This document shows, one piece after another, positions 17,896 through 27,505 of a stretch of DNA of 64,000 bases (positions are counted from its first letter, which is position 1; each line of letters opens with the position of its first letter). The stretch comes from G963674835 sp963674835 (GTDB taxonomy: Bacteria > Planctomycetota > Planctomycetia > Pirellulales > Thermoguttaceae): NCBI GenBank assembly GCA_963674835.2, contig CAXXKC010000003.1:2356001-2420000 (forward strand), given 5' to 3'. The notes below the pieces were generated by a model, which saw only the letters and a list, made by a program, of their open reading frames with translations, was not told where the DNA came from and ran no database searches. The position numbers and the translations under genes are program-made.

Positions 17896-18780
17896 TTATG
17901 GGGCCGTTGGTGTCGTGCGGCGAGGGATCGTCGCGGTCCCGTTTTCGAGAGGATGGAGTTCGAAGCGGCGGAAGTCGACTTCGGCGCCTTCGCACTGGAC
18001 GGAAATCTTTCCAGAGGAGGGTGCGACGTCGAAAGCCTCGTTGGCCAGAACGCCGTTGACGTAGTACTGGACGTGGCTGCCGTCGCAGATGATGTCGAGT
18101 CGCGTCCACTCTTTGCCGGGGCTGGCCAGATCGTTCTTCGGCCGATAGCCGACCACGTTTTCCCACTTGGGATCGTGATTGAACCAACTGACGCGATAGC
18201 CGTTCTGGTCGGAGAGCGTGACGCGTTTTCCGCCTTTCTTCCAGACGGGCTGGCCGGCGTAGTCGCGGTGTTCGGCCATTTCGACGGTGATGGAAACGGG
18301 AATCCGGCTACCGTCGGAACGTTTGCCGGGAATGAGCTCGAAGTCGCCGGTGCCGCCCTCGATGATCTGGCATTCCAGGCCGGCCATGAACTGGCCCTGA
18401 TAGGCGCCGTCGGGTTCGTCGCCATGGAGGAAGACGCCGGATGATCGCGCCAGGGTCTTTCGATTGCCATAGGTGTGCTCGCCCCAGCGATATTCGAGGA
18501 CGAGGTGGTAGTCCTTGTACGGTTGCTTCGTGCAGATGTAGCCGTTTTCATCGCCCGTGAAATGGACGACACCGTCGGCGATGGTCAACACCTTGTCAGG
18601 ATCCTCGTACTTGGATCGCTGGAGCCAAGTGTACACGCCATTGAACTTGTTGCCTTGGAAGAAGTGGATGACCTGTTTGGGTGTGATTGCCGCGCCCTGG
18701 TCGCCGTACGCCGGAAGAACGTTCGCCAGGAGAACGAGCAGGGAGGAGGTGCGGATGATATGCCGGGGGAGGTTCATCAT
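17896..18780 (-). CDS. Secreted DUF1080 (3-keto-disaccharide hydrolase-like) protein
   Basis: 294 residues from the ATG pair at 18780/18777, with GAAGGAAA upstream. A signal peptide (HIIRTSSLLVLLANVLPAYG) is followed by one concanavalin-like jelly-roll domain of the DUF1080 type. Typical stretches are VLTIADGVVHFTGDENGYI, KDYHLVLEYRWGEHTYG, GVFLHGDEPDGAYQGQFMAGLE, 'IIEGGTGDFEL' and WTRLDIICDGSHVQYYVNG. DUF1080 proteins are very abundant in Planctomycetes. Some act as 3-keto-glucoside hydrolases and others are carbohydrate-binding; which applies here is unknown. The gene lies 38 bases downstream of the GH78 gene on the same strand, so the two are probably co-transcribed. Confidence 0.85.
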   Translation of the reverse strand: MMNLPRHIIRTSSLLVLLANVLPAYGDQGAAITPKQVIHFFQGNKFNGVYTWLQRSKYEDPDKVLTIADGVVHFTGDENGYICTKQPYKDYHLVLEYRWGEHTYGNRKTLARSSGVFLHGDEPDGAYQGQFMAGLECQIIEGGTGDFELIPGKRSDGSRIPVSITVEMAEHRDYAGQPVWKKGGKRVTLSDQNGYRVSWFNHDPKWENVVGYRPKNDLASPGKEWTRLDIICDGSHVQYYVNGVLANEAFDVAPSSGKISVQCEGAEVDFRRFELHPLENGTATIPRRTTPTAP

Positions 18781-18818
18781 GGGCCTATTTCCTTCGTTGA
18801 CTATTCCGGTTGGGCGAG

Positions 18819-21425
18819 TCACTTGTTAACCGTCATTTGGCCGGGCGTGACGACGACCGTTGCGCTGCCGTGGAGTGTGAGCGATTCTTGCCAAGGAACG
18901 GTGGACGCAGCCGATTGCCAGACGGCCTTGGCTTCGGGTGGCAGGACCAGCTCGGCGGAGATGTCGGCGGGAAGCGACAGCTTGAGCTGATAGCGGTCCT
19001 TGTTGCCTTCCCAGGCAACTTCAACGCGACCCTTGGGCGTGGTCACGTGACCTTTGCACCAGGTCAAGGCACCGCCGCTATGCGGCGTGATCTTCAGGGG
19101 AAAGCCAAAACGAATGCCGAGTATGTCCTCAGTGAGGACACCGCTGACGGAGCAACCAATACTGTGGCACAAGGCGATCTCGGCCACAGGGTCTTCCCAC
19201 AAGGTTCCGGGCGGCTGGTCGACCATGGGGCCGAACATGGCTTTGATGTCGCGCAACAGGGCCGCGTGGTCGCCCAGGCCGGCGGCGACGTCCATGCGTT
19301 CGAGGAACGGGTAGAGTCCCGCCCGGGCGATTCCATGGACGGGTGGGGCCCGTTTTAGGCCGGCCGGCACGTAATGTTCGGGTCGTGAATCCTGTTTCGG
19401 GGCAGGGACGAAGTCGTCGCGCAGGACTTGCCACATGCGGCGCATTCGCTCCGGCGGCGGCACGTTGGCCCACATGACGAAGTACTGCGTGGTTTCGCCG
19501 GTCTGGGGCGAGGGGGTAAGTTCCTTCTTGTCGTTGCGGACGAGGACGTCGGGATAGAGAGCGTCGCCCGGGCAGTGGCGGTTGAGCGAATCGCGCACTT
19601 GGCGAGCGGTCTTCATGTCGTCGTCGGCGTGTGCGGCGTCGCCGGCGAGGCGCTCGAGTCGGGCCGCTTCTTCCAGGGCCCTGACGTAGAAAGCGTTCAG
19701 TCCGAGGGAAACGCCGTCGGTGCGGATGTCGGTGTAATCGAAAAAGAGCCAGACAGAAGGTACACCCGTGGTTTCCAACAGACCATCGCTATTGCGCCAG
19801 CCGTCGAAGATCGCCAAGTTGCGGCGCATGAGAGGAATCATCGTGCGGATCAGGTCTACATCGCCCGAACATCGCTCGTATAGGCCCATGTGCAAGATCC
19901 AGAAGAGTGGTCCACCTGGGATGATGCAGGGGTAGGCCGGCAGGTACATGGGGTAGGCAAGCTGTATCAAGCCGGGCGGTCCGAGCCGATGGGGATCGTC
20001 GATACTATCGGCCGCGTAGAGAATGCTGCGACGGCTGACGCTGGTGTCGCCGAACGTGGGATAGAGGGCCTTTTCGAGGCAGTAGGCTTCGAGCGTATAC
20101 ATGGCATTGCGTTCGCGGTGCGGGCAGTCCATGTAGGCATCGAGCGTGCAGAGCATGGCGGTTCGGCCGGATGCGGCGTAGATCCGATTGAGGGAATCGT
20201 CGGAGCAAAGGAACTCACCCTTGGGCTCCGCAACGAAGCGATATTCGGTCATGCCAAGCCGATGCAGCGTTACCTTGCCTTCGCCGCGCTGGACAATTCG
20301 GACGACGCGGGCGAATTGCGGCATGAAGGTGAGGAGGCTTTGCCGTCCTTCGCGCAACTGGCAGCGGATCGCGTTGTTGCCCACCTGGGAGCGAGGACGC
20401 ACGTCCCCATTGCTCGACGCTCGTTCGTTCCAGGCGATTTCGATCGATTGCCCTTCGTGTCCTGTCAGGTCGAAGCCGAGGAAGCCGACATAGCCCAATT
20501 CCAGATCGTAGGAGATCGATGCGCCGTCGCCTTGCAGGACTGTGTCGCCGTGACCATTGGCGATGACGCCGGTGGGATTGTTGGCTGCGGTGTCGTCTGG
20601 TCGCAGATGTTCGCCTTCGAGCCGCCGAAACCACTCGGAGCGACGATCCCACTCGTCGCGGGAGATTCCGGCCAGGTCGTACCGCGGCACGGGTTCCATG
20701 GGGCCGACGAAGCCGTCGCCCCGTTGGACGGCGAGGACCGCAGTGGGAGGTACGGCCCGCAAGGGCGCCGGCAGAGGGATGTCGCGCAACTGGACCGTTG
20801 TCCAAGGTGGAGTGCCGACTTCACCCAGCACGACTGCGGGCTGCCATTTCTCTTGCGGGAGTTGTCGGGCGTCGTACTGCTCCATCCACCCGCGCTGATA
20901 GCTGAATCGGAGCGAATCGCGGGTCCATGCGGTGATTTCGGTCGCTTCCCATGTACTGTCGGTGGCGGCGACCACGTGGTGTTTGCCGTCGGTTTCGACT
21001 TCCAGTTCGCAAAGCAGTCCGGGCGCCTGCGGCAATGTTTCAAACGCACAGAGGCCGTAGAATACTTCGATCATAAGGGAGTTCTTGCCCTCGTGGAGAT
21101 ACTGAGCGACGTCGACCGGATCGACGGTCGCTTTGCCATGGCTGCTCCGCGCAGGTCCGTGCATGGCCAACTGTCCGTTGACCCAAAGCCGATAGAACGT
21201 GTCGCCGGTGATGAAGGCGACGGCCTTCTGGGGCCGAGGCGTCAGTTCTATGGTCTTGCGAAAGCGGACGAACTGGAACGGCTCGGGGTTTTCGACTTGT
21301 GCCCAGATCCATTGGGCTTGATACTGGCGGGCGGGCGGTTCTGCGAGTGAGACCGTAGAGGTAGCGAGCAGAACCAGGCCGATGAGAGCCGTCGTGCGGG
21401 GAACTTTGTGAACGAGGCAGGGCAT
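18819..21425 (-). CDS. Secreted alpha-L-rhamnosidase-like protein, GH78
   Basis: 868 residues from the ATG at 21425 (GGAG 7 bases upstream), with a Sec signal (TTALIGLVLLATSTVSLAEP). The N-terminal part has the accessory beta-sandwich of bacterial rhamnosidases (AQWIWAQ, FVRFRKTIEL, ...RLWVNGQLAMHGPARS). Around residue 420 the (alpha/alpha)6 barrel starts with YMDCPHRERNAMYTLEAYC, corresponding to the 'DCPxRxE' catalytic region of GH78. The WEDPVAEIALCHSIG and GIRFGFPLKITPHSGG segments near the C-terminus also match the family, which ends in a beta-sandwich. The usual 'GW.GD' after DCPxRxE reads NAMYTLE here, so activity toward rhamnose is likely but not assured. Confidence 0.83.
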   Translation of the reverse strand: MPCLVHKVPRTTALIGLVLLATSTVSLAEPPARQYQAQWIWAQVENPEPFQFVRFRKTIELTPRPQKAVAFITGDTFYRLWVNGQLAMHGPARSSHGKATVDPVDVAQYLHEGKNSLMIEVFYGLCAFETLPQAPGLLCELEVETDGKHHVVAATDSTWEATEITAWTRDSLRFSYQRGWMEQYDARQLPQEKWQPAVVLGEVGTPPWTTVQLRDIPLPAPLRAVPPTAVLAVQRGDGFVGPMEPVPRYDLAGISRDEWDRRSEWFRRLEGEHLRPDDTAANNPTGVIANGHGDTVLQGDGASISYDLELGYVGFLGFDLTGHEGQSIEIAWNERASSNGDVRPRSQVGNNAIRCQLREGRQSLLTFMPQFARVVRIVQRGEGKVTLHRLGMTEYRFVAEPKGEFLCSDDSLNRIYAASGRTAMLCTLDAYMDCPHRERNAMYTLEAYCLEKALYPTFGDTSVSRRSILYAADSIDDPHRLGPPGLIQLAYPMYLPAYPCIIPGGPLFWILHMGLYERCSGDVDLIRTMIPLMRRNLAIFDGWRNSDGLLETTGVPSVWLFFDYTDIRTDGVSLGLNAFYVRALEEAARLERLAGDAAHADDDMKTARQVRDSLNRHCPGDALYPDVLVRNDKKELTPSPQTGETTQYFVMWANVPPPERMRRMWQVLRDDFVPAPKQDSRPEHYVPAGLKRAPPVHGIARAGLYPFLERMDVAAGLGDHAALLRDIKAMFGPMVDQPPGTLWEDPVAEIALCHSIGCSVSGVLTEDILGIRFGFPLKITPHSGGALTWCKGHVTTPKGRVEVAWEGNKDRYQLKLSLPADISAELVLPPEAKAVWQSAASTVPWQESLTLHGSATVVVTPGQMTVNK

Positions 21426-21885
21426 GTGGGGCTCCGGGGATCGTCCGGTTGAGTCTTGCGGGCTCTCGGGCAAAGGGTGTCGAAGAGGTGCTGGGGGAAG
21501 GAAGGGAAGGACCGCTGGCGAGACAACTCTACAAAAGGGAGCCTTGCCCCCATGTGTAGGATAATCGTGGGTCGCGGCAGTTGGTAGACCTGCGTGGCTG
21601 GCGAGGCGGACGCACGGTCGGTGCTGCCGGCGCTGACAGTTTTTTCACAACTGCGAACCAAGCGAGGCCGATCGGCCTCTTTCCCACCGGGCCCAGGGGA
21701 TACTCTGTCAAGACGGAGGGTATTCGGGTACCTCGCGAGTGCTGCGGGAGCTTGAAAGAAGTAGGGAAACGTTCATACTGGTACGTTTGATTAGTTGACG
21801 CGGGGTCTCAGCCGGTCGGATTGCGCCGTCGAGCCGGGGGGAGGCTCCTTTCACAGGGAATCAGTACAAGGACTCGAGAAAGACC
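21426..21885. other. Intergenic region, GH78 / PEPCK-aminotransferase divergence
   Basis: About 460 bases between divergent genes. No coding frame with protein-like composition was found. TTGACG at about 21796-21801 is a possible -35 element, but no convincing -10 follows. The 5' leader of the PEPCK gene is therefore up to several hundred bases. Confidence 0.3.
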
Positions 21886-24800
21886 ATGATCCAGCATCAG
21901 GAACTCCAACGTTGGGTTGAGGAGATGGCCCGTCTGTGTAAGCCGGACCACATTACGTGGATCGATGGTTCGGAGGAAGAGAAGGAACGGCTGATTCAAG
22001 AAGCAGAGGAGACGGGTGAGGTTGTTCGGTTGAACCAGGAGAAGTTGCCTGGGTGCCTCTATCACCGGACGGCAGCGAACGACGTTGCCCGAACAGAAGA
22101 GCTGACGTTTATCTGCACGAAGCTGCGGGAGGATGCGGGACCGAACAACAACTGGCTTTCCCCCGAAGAGGGGTACCGCCGGGCGCGGGAGATCTTCGAG
22201 GGGTCGATGAAGGGGCGGACGATGTACGTCATTCCCTTCTCGATGGGTCCGGTGGGGTCGCCGTTCAGCAAGATCGGCGTGGAGCTCACGGATAGCATCT
22301 ACGTGGTGCTGAATATGCGGATCATGACCCATGTGGGCAGCCAAGTTCTGAAGCAGCTTGGATCGGGCGGAGAGTTCACTCGCTGCTTGCACGGCAAGGC
22401 GGAGTTGGACATCAAGCGGCGCTTGATTCTGCATTTCCCCGAGGACAACACGATTTGGAGCGTGGGATCGGGCTACGGCGGGAACGTGTTGCTGGGCAAG
22501 AAGTGTTTGGCGCTGCGGATTGCGAGCCACTTGGGGCGGCGTGAAGGTTGGCTGGCCGAGCACATGTTGATCATGGGTGTGGAGAATCCCGAGGGGCGTG
22601 TGGAGTACATCGCGGCGGCGTTTCCCAGCGCCTGCGGCAAGACGAACCTGGCGATGCTTGTGCCGCCGGAAGGACTGAAGATCAAGGGGTATCGCATTTG
22701 GACGGTGGGTGACGACATTGCGTGGATGCGGATCGACACGGACGGGCGACTGTGGGCGATCAATCCGGAAACGGGCTTCTTTGGGGTGGCGCCCGGCACG
22801 AATTCAAAGACCAATCCCAACATGATGAAGACCATCAATCGGAACACGATCTACACGAACGTCGTGTTGACGAAGGATGGGACGGTCTGGTGGGAAGGCG
22901 GCGAGGGGTCGCCGCCGGAGGAGGGGATCGACTGGTTGGGGCGGCCCTGGAAGCCGGGGATGAAGGACGAGCAGGGCAAGCCGATCGTCGGCGCGCATCC
23001 GAACAGCCGGTTCACATCGCCGGTGTCGCAATGTCCGTCGACGTCGTTCCGCACGCAGCATCACCACGGGGTGCCGATTTCGGCGATTGTTTTCGGTGGT
23101 CGGCGGGCGCATTTGGCGCCATTGGTGTACGAGGCGTTCGACTGGGAGCACGGCGTGTTCGTGGGGGCGAGCATGGCCTCGGAGCGGACGGCCGCCCAGT
23201 TCGGCAAGGTCGGCGAGGTACGCCGCGATCCGATGGCGATGCTGCCGTTCTGCGGGTACCACATGGGCGACTATTTCGAGCACTGGTTGGATATGGGTGC
23301 CCGGATGACCCAGCCGCCCCGCGTGTTTCACGTCAACTGGTTCCGGTCGGACGAGGACGGGAGTTTTCTGTGGCCGGGTTTCGGCGAGAACTTGCGGGTG
23401 ATCGAGTGGATTCTGGACCGCTGTCGCGGCGAGGCGGACGCGGTGAAGACGCCGATCGGATACATTCCCACGCCGGACGGTCTGGATCTGACGGGGCTGG
23501 ATATTTCGCGCGACACACTGGACAAGCTGTTTGCGGTGGATCGGAACGACTGGTTCAAAGAGACGGAGGGTTTTGCAGCCTTTTTGAAGAAGTTCGGAAA
23601 TCGGCTGCCGAGAGCGATATGGGATCAGTTGGAGTCGCTTCAGTTGCGTTTGCGGGCGCCGATTTCGCTGCTGAAACCCGGTGCCGAAATGCGTCCGTTG
23701 GCCACGCAACTGAACGAAGCGGTGCAGCGTGAGAATCCGCACGTGCACACGATGCTGTCGGAATTTGGCCGGCGGCTGTACTTTCCCAAGGGCATTCTAG
23801 CGCAGAGCGCCGAGGCGAAGGAGAAGGCGAAGCGCTACGACGCGACGATCGGAATCGCACGCGAGAACGGCAAGCCGATGTTCCTGCCGTCGATCATGGG
23901 AGCGTTCAACGGTCTGAGTGCGGCGGAAGCGCTGACGTATGCACCGGCTTTGGGACGCCCGGACTTGCGGGCGAGGTGGCGTGAAGGTTTGCTTCGGAAG
24001 AATCCGACCCTGGCGGGGAAGAGTTTCTCCACTCCGATTGTGACCAGCGGCGTGACACACGCGTTGAGTCTGGTCGGGGATCTGTTTGTCGGCAAAGGGG
24101 ACATGGTTCTCTTGCCGGACAAGTACTGGGAGAACTACGAGCTCCTGTTCGGCATTCGATACCAGGCACAACTGGCCATCTACCCATTCTTCACTGCCAG
24201 CGGCGGATTCAACGTGGAGGCGTTGCGGCAGGCGTTGGCGACGCGGGCCGGCATTTGGAAGACGATCGTGGTTCTGAACTTCCCGAACAATCCGACGGGG
24301 TACTCGATCACTTCGTCGGAGGCCGACCAGATAGTCTCGGTGTTGATGGAAGCGGCCGAGGATGGCCGCAACCTGGTGGTGGTGACGGATGATGCGTATT
24401 TTGGGCTGTTCTACGACGGCGAGGTGTTCCCAGAGTCGCTCTTCTCGCGACTGGCCGACTGTCACGAGCGCATTCTTGCAGTGAAGGTGGACGGTCCGAC
24501 GAAGGAAGAGTTCGTGTGGGGATTCCGCACGGGAATGCTCACGTTCAGCAGCAAGGCCGAATACAGTAACGACACGCTGTACGGGGCGTTGGAGAAGAAG
24601 GTGGCCGGCGCCATCCGAAGTGCGATCTCGAATTGCTCGCACGTCAGCCAGTCGGTTCTTGCCAAAGCGTTGGGCGGGAGCGAACTGGAAGTCGAACAGA
24701 AGCAGAAGAAGGAATTGCTGGAATCGCGGGCCCAGCGAGTGCACAAGATTCTGAGCAATCCGCAGTACGCGGACCTCTGGGCACCCTATCCGTTCAATAG

Positions 24801-25017
24801 CGGCTACTTCATGTGCCTGAAGCTGAAAGGGCTGGACGCCGACACGTACCGAAAGTACCTGCTTGAGAAGTACGGTATCGGGGTGATCGCCGACGGGGAT
24901 CGCGACATCCGCGTGGCGTTCTCGGCCGTGGACGAGAGCCAGTTGGAGGATCTGTACACGGTGATGGCCAATGCGGCCCGCGAGCTCATCAGCGGGAACG
25001 GCGCGTCGGCGGGTTAG
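21886..25017 (+). CDS. Fusion: GTP-type PEP carboxykinase + class I aminotransferase
   Basis: A single 1,043-residue frame. Residues 1 to ~590 are a complete GTP-dependent phosphoenolpyruvate carboxykinase: GPVGSPFSKIGVELTDS, SGYGGNVLLGKKC, the P-loop FPSACGKTNLAM with Cys250 and Lys252, GDDIAWMR, FGGRR, and the usual ending FGNRLPRAIWDQLESL. After a short linker, residues ~610-1043 form a PLP-dependent class I/II aminotransferase: SGVTHALSLVGDLFV, VLNFPNNPTGY, VVVTDDAYFGLFYDG, and VDGPTKEEFVWGFRTGML with Lys873 the probable Schiff-base lysine. PEPCK interconverts oxaloacetate and PEP, and an aspartate-type aminotransferase would produce or consume oxaloacetate, so the two activities could be coupled. 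No frameshift or internal stop is seen. The amino acid substrate is inferred, not shown. Confidence 0.9.
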   Translation: MIQHQELQRWVEEMARLCKPDHITWIDGSEEEKERLIQEAEETGEVVRLNQEKLPGCLYHRTAANDVARTEELTFICTKLREDAGPNNNWLSPEEGYRRAREIFEGSMKGRTMYVIPFSMGPVGSPFSKIGVELTDSIYVVLNMRIMTHVGSQVLKQLGSGGEFTRCLHGKAELDIKRRLILHFPEDNTIWSVGSGYGGNVLLGKKCLALRIASHLGRREGWLAEHMLIMGVENPEGRVEYIAAAFPSACGKTNLAMLVPPEGLKIKGYRIWTVGDDIAWMRIDTDGRLWAINPETGFFGVAPGTNSKTNPNMMKTINRNTIYTNVVLTKDGTVWWEGGEGSPPEEGIDWLGRPWKPGMKDEQGKPIVGAHPNSRFTSPVSQCPSTSFRTQHHHGVPISAIVFGGRRAHLAPLVYEAFDWEHGVFVGASMASERTAAQFGKVGEVRRDPMAMLPFCGYHMGDYFEHWLDMGARMTQPPRVFHVNWFRSDEDGSFLWPGFGENLRVIEWILDRCRGEADAVKTPIGYIPTPDGLDLTGLDISRDTLDKLFAVDRNDWFKETEGFAAFLKKFGNRLPRAIWDQLESLQLRLRAPISLLKPGAEMRPLATQLNEAVQRENPHVHTMLSEFGRRLYFPKGILAQSAEAKEKAKRYDATIGIARENGKPMFLPSIMGAFNGLSAAEALTYAPALGRPDLRARWREGLLRKNPTLAGKSFSTPIVTSGVTHALSLVGDLFVGKGDMVLLPDKYWENYELLFGIRYQAQLAIYPFFTASGGFNVEALRQALATRAGIWKTIVVLNFPNNPTGYSITSSEADQIVSVLMEAAEDGRNLVVVTDDAYFGLFYDGEVFPESLFSRLADCHERILAVKVDGPTKEEFVWGFRTGMLTFSSKAEYSNDTLYGALEKKVAGAIRSAISNCSHVSQSVLAKALGGSELEVEQKQKKELLESRAQRVHKILSNPQYADLWAPYPFNSGYFMCLKLKGLDADTYRKYLLEKYGIGVIADGDRDIRVAFSAVDESQLEDLYTVMANAARELISGNGASAG

Positions 25018-25306
25018 CGCTGCGGCGAGCACCGGTCATCCGGACTGATTGGACGAGCTAACGGCGACGTCTGGCGGAGAGGCTGCGCCGGTCAGCCGTT
25101 TGGCGAGTGCGCGACTTCGCGGTGGGAGAGCGTGGCACCCCCCGTGGTGGTGCGGCAGGCCTCATTTTCTTGACGCCGCGAGCTGCAAACCGGGCGAAAG
25201 CCTGGGATTGCGTAGTCAACAATGGGGTCGCCGCAATGCTAGAACCCCGCTATAATGCCGTACTTTGGGGTCATTTGAGGTCGTGAACGAGCGTTCGAGG
25301 ATGGGC
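25018..25306 (+). promoter_or_regulatory. Upstream region of alpha-glucan phosphorylase with TATAAT box
   Basis: The 289-base gap contains a perfect TATAAT at 25251-25256, about 50 bases before the phosphorylase start. No good -35 hexamer lies at the expected distance, so this is only a candidate -10 element. Confidence 0.3.
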
Positions 25307-27505
25307 ATGAGTCAGACAAGTTCGGTAGCTACCGGGACAACCGGCCTTTCGACAATCGCAGGGCTCTCCGCTGAGACCATGTGCGACAAGTGCCTGGCAT
25401 TAGCCGGCAATATGTGGTGGAGCTGGCATCCAGAGGTGATCAATCTGTTCCGCGACCTGGATCCGATCCGGTGGCGGCAGTTGGACCATAATCCGATCGC
25501 GTTGCTCAAGGAATTCACGCCCGAGCGCTTGGAGATGCGGGCGGCGGAACTGGTGTTGTACAGCCGGATCAACCATGCGTACCGCCGGTTGAAGGAATAC
25601 CTGTCGGAGCCCCCCTTGTGGGGCAAGACTCGGGCGGGTGTGCTGGGGTCGAAGCCGGTGGCGTACTTTTCGCTGGAGTTTGGCGTCCACGAGTCGCTGC
25701 CGATTTATTCGGGCGGTCTGGGGGTTCTTTCGGGCGACCACGTCAAGAGCGCGAGCGATCTGGGGGTTCCGCTGGTGTCGGTGGGGCTGTTCTACGATCA
25801 GGGCTATTTCAAGCAGCACCTGGACAAGAATGGCTGGCAGCAAGAGGAATACTTGGACACGAAGGTGGAGAACCTGCCGATCGAGCCGGCATGCGGTCCG
25901 GACGGCAAGCCGGTCACGGTGCAGATCCAGACGCGCGCGGGACGATTGCTGGCCAAGGTGTGGCTGCTGCGCGTGGGGCGAGTTTCGCTGTACCTGCTGG
26001 ATTGCGACGTAGAGGGCAACAGCCCGGAGGATCGCGAGCTGACCAGCCGGTTGTACGGAGGCGACGACCGCACGCGGATTCGCCAAGAGCTGGTTGCCGG
26101 GGTTGGCGGTGTTCGAGCGCTGCGCGCGTTGGGGATCTATCCGGGCGTTTATCATCTGAACGAAGGGCACAGCTCGTTTGCGACGCTGGAGGCCATTCGG
26201 GAGCGGATGAAAGATGACGGCCGGAGCTTTGACGACGCTTTGCGCGAGGTGGCGCAGCGGACGGTCTTCACGACGCACACGCCGGTTCCGGCCGGGCACG
26301 ATCGTTTCAGCGGGGCGTTGATTGAAGAGCACCTCGGACCGTTACGGGATGAGTTGGGGGTGCCGTTCGAGCAACTGATGAGCCTGGGGCGGGTGGAGCC
26401 GAAGAACGAGAGCGAGCCGTTCTGCATGACGGTACTGGGACTGAAGCTTTCGCGGCGCGCCAACGCGGTTAGCGCGATCCACGGCCATGTGAGCCGGCGG
26501 ATGTGGGCGCATCTGTGGCCGTGGCGCGTGGAGGAAGAGATCCCGATCGGGCACATCACCAACGGCGTGCACGTACCGAGTTGGCTGGCGTGGCAGATGC
26601 AGCAGCTTTACGACCGGTATTTCTCGCCGGACTGGCGGAATCGGATGGGCGAGCCGGAAGTCTGGCAAGAGATCTTCCACATGGATCCAGGCGAGCTGTG
26701 GGAGACGCATCACTCGCTGAAGAACCTGCTGCTGGCGTTCGTGCGGCGGCGGGTCAGCCGGCAATCGCGACGTCGCGGTGAGAGTGATGAGATCGTGGAA
26801 GCCGCGCGGATGATGATGGATCCGAACGTGCTGACGATCGGTTTTGCGCGGCGGTTTGCCACGTACAAGCGAGCGGACTTGGTGTTGCGCGATCTGGACC
26901 GGATGGCGTCGATTGTGAACGACCCGGAACGGCCGGTGCAGATCATCTTCGCGGGGAAGGCCCATCCGGCCGACAACGGCGGCAAGCAGTTGATTCAGCG
27001 GATCGCCAACATGCGCTTCGATCCGCGGTTCGCCAACAAGATCACGTTCATCGAGGATTACGACATCAACGTTTGCCGGCATTTGATCCAGGGTGTGGAC
27101 GTGTGGTTGAACAATCCGCGGCGGCCGTTGGAGGCTTCGGGCACCAGCGGCGAGAAGGCGGTGCTTAACGGAGCGTTGAACCTGTCGGTTCTGGATGGCT
27201 GGTGGGCGGAAGCGTACGACGGCAGCAACGGGTTCGCGATCGGCCGGGGCTTCAGCCACGTGGACGACGAGGTGACGGACGCGCGCGACAGCGATTATCT
27301 GTACGAAACGTTGGAGAAAGAGGTCATTCCGCTGTACTACGATCGCGACATCGACGGATTGCCGCGGCACTGGATCCGGCGGATGATGAACTCGATCAGC
27401 TCGCTGGCGTGGCGATTCAGTTCGCATCGCATGGTCGCCGACTATGTGATGCAGAGTTACCTGCCGGCGGCGGGCGGTTTGAGCGTTGACATGAGCATGC
27501 ACTGA
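25307..27505 (+). CDS. glgP: Alpha-glucan (glycogen) phosphorylase, GT35
   Basis: 732 residues from the ATG at 25307, which has GAGG 6 bases upstream; an in-frame ATG two codons earlier abuts that site. The N-terminal DUF3417-like segment (LAGNMWWSWHPE...) marks the short Thermotoga/actinobacterial type of phosphorylase. Further landmarks are AYFSLEFGVHESLPIYSGGLGVLSGDH, YHLNEGHSSF, HITNGVHVPSW, IGFARRFATYKRA and FAGKAHPAD. The PLP site is EASGTSGEKAVLNG, with Lys617 as the cofactor lysine. It releases glucose 1-phosphate from storage alpha-glucan in the cytoplasm. The stop codon overlaps the start of the thioesterase gene by one base (TGATG). Confidence 0.93.
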   Translation: MSQTSSVATGTTGLSTIAGLSAETMCDKCLALAGNMWWSWHPEVINLFRDLDPIRWRQLDHNPIALLKEFTPERLEMRAAELVLYSRINHAYRRLKEYLSEPPLWGKTRAGVLGSKPVAYFSLEFGVHESLPIYSGGLGVLSGDHVKSASDLGVPLVSVGLFYDQGYFKQHLDKNGWQQEEYLDTKVENLPIEPACGPDGKPVTVQIQTRAGRLLAKVWLLRVGRVSLYLLDCDVEGNSPEDRELTSRLYGGDDRTRIRQELVAGVGGVRALRALGIYPGVYHLNEGHSSFATLEAIRERMKDDGRSFDDALREVAQRTVFTTHTPVPAGHDRFSGALIEEHLGPLRDELGVPFEQLMSLGRVEPKNESEPFCMTVLGLKLSRRANAVSAIHGHVSRRMWAHLWPWRVEEEIPIGHITNGVHVPSWLAWQMQQLYDRYFSPDWRNRMGEPEVWQEIFHMDPGELWETHHSLKNLLLAFVRRRVSRQSRRRGESDEIVEAARMMMDPNVLTIGFARRFATYKRADLVLRDLDRMASIVNDPERPVQIIFAGKAHPADNGGKQLIQRIANMRFDPRFANKITFIEDYDINVCRHLIQGVDVWLNNPRRPLEASGTSGEKAVLNGALNLSVLDGWWAEAYDGSNGFAIGRGFSHVDDEVTDARDSDYLYETLEKEVIPLYYDRDIDGLPRHWIRRMMNSISSLAWRFSSHRMVADYVMQSYLPAAGGLSVDMSMH

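Noticed and set aside
19890..21350. 486-codon plus-strand open frame opposite the GH78 gene
   Set aside because: Antisense shadow; the minus strand carries the signal peptide and rhamnosidase motifs.
21796..21801. TTGACG as a -35 element for the PEPCK-aminotransferase gene
   Set aside because: No acceptable -10 hexamer lies 16-18 bases downstream.
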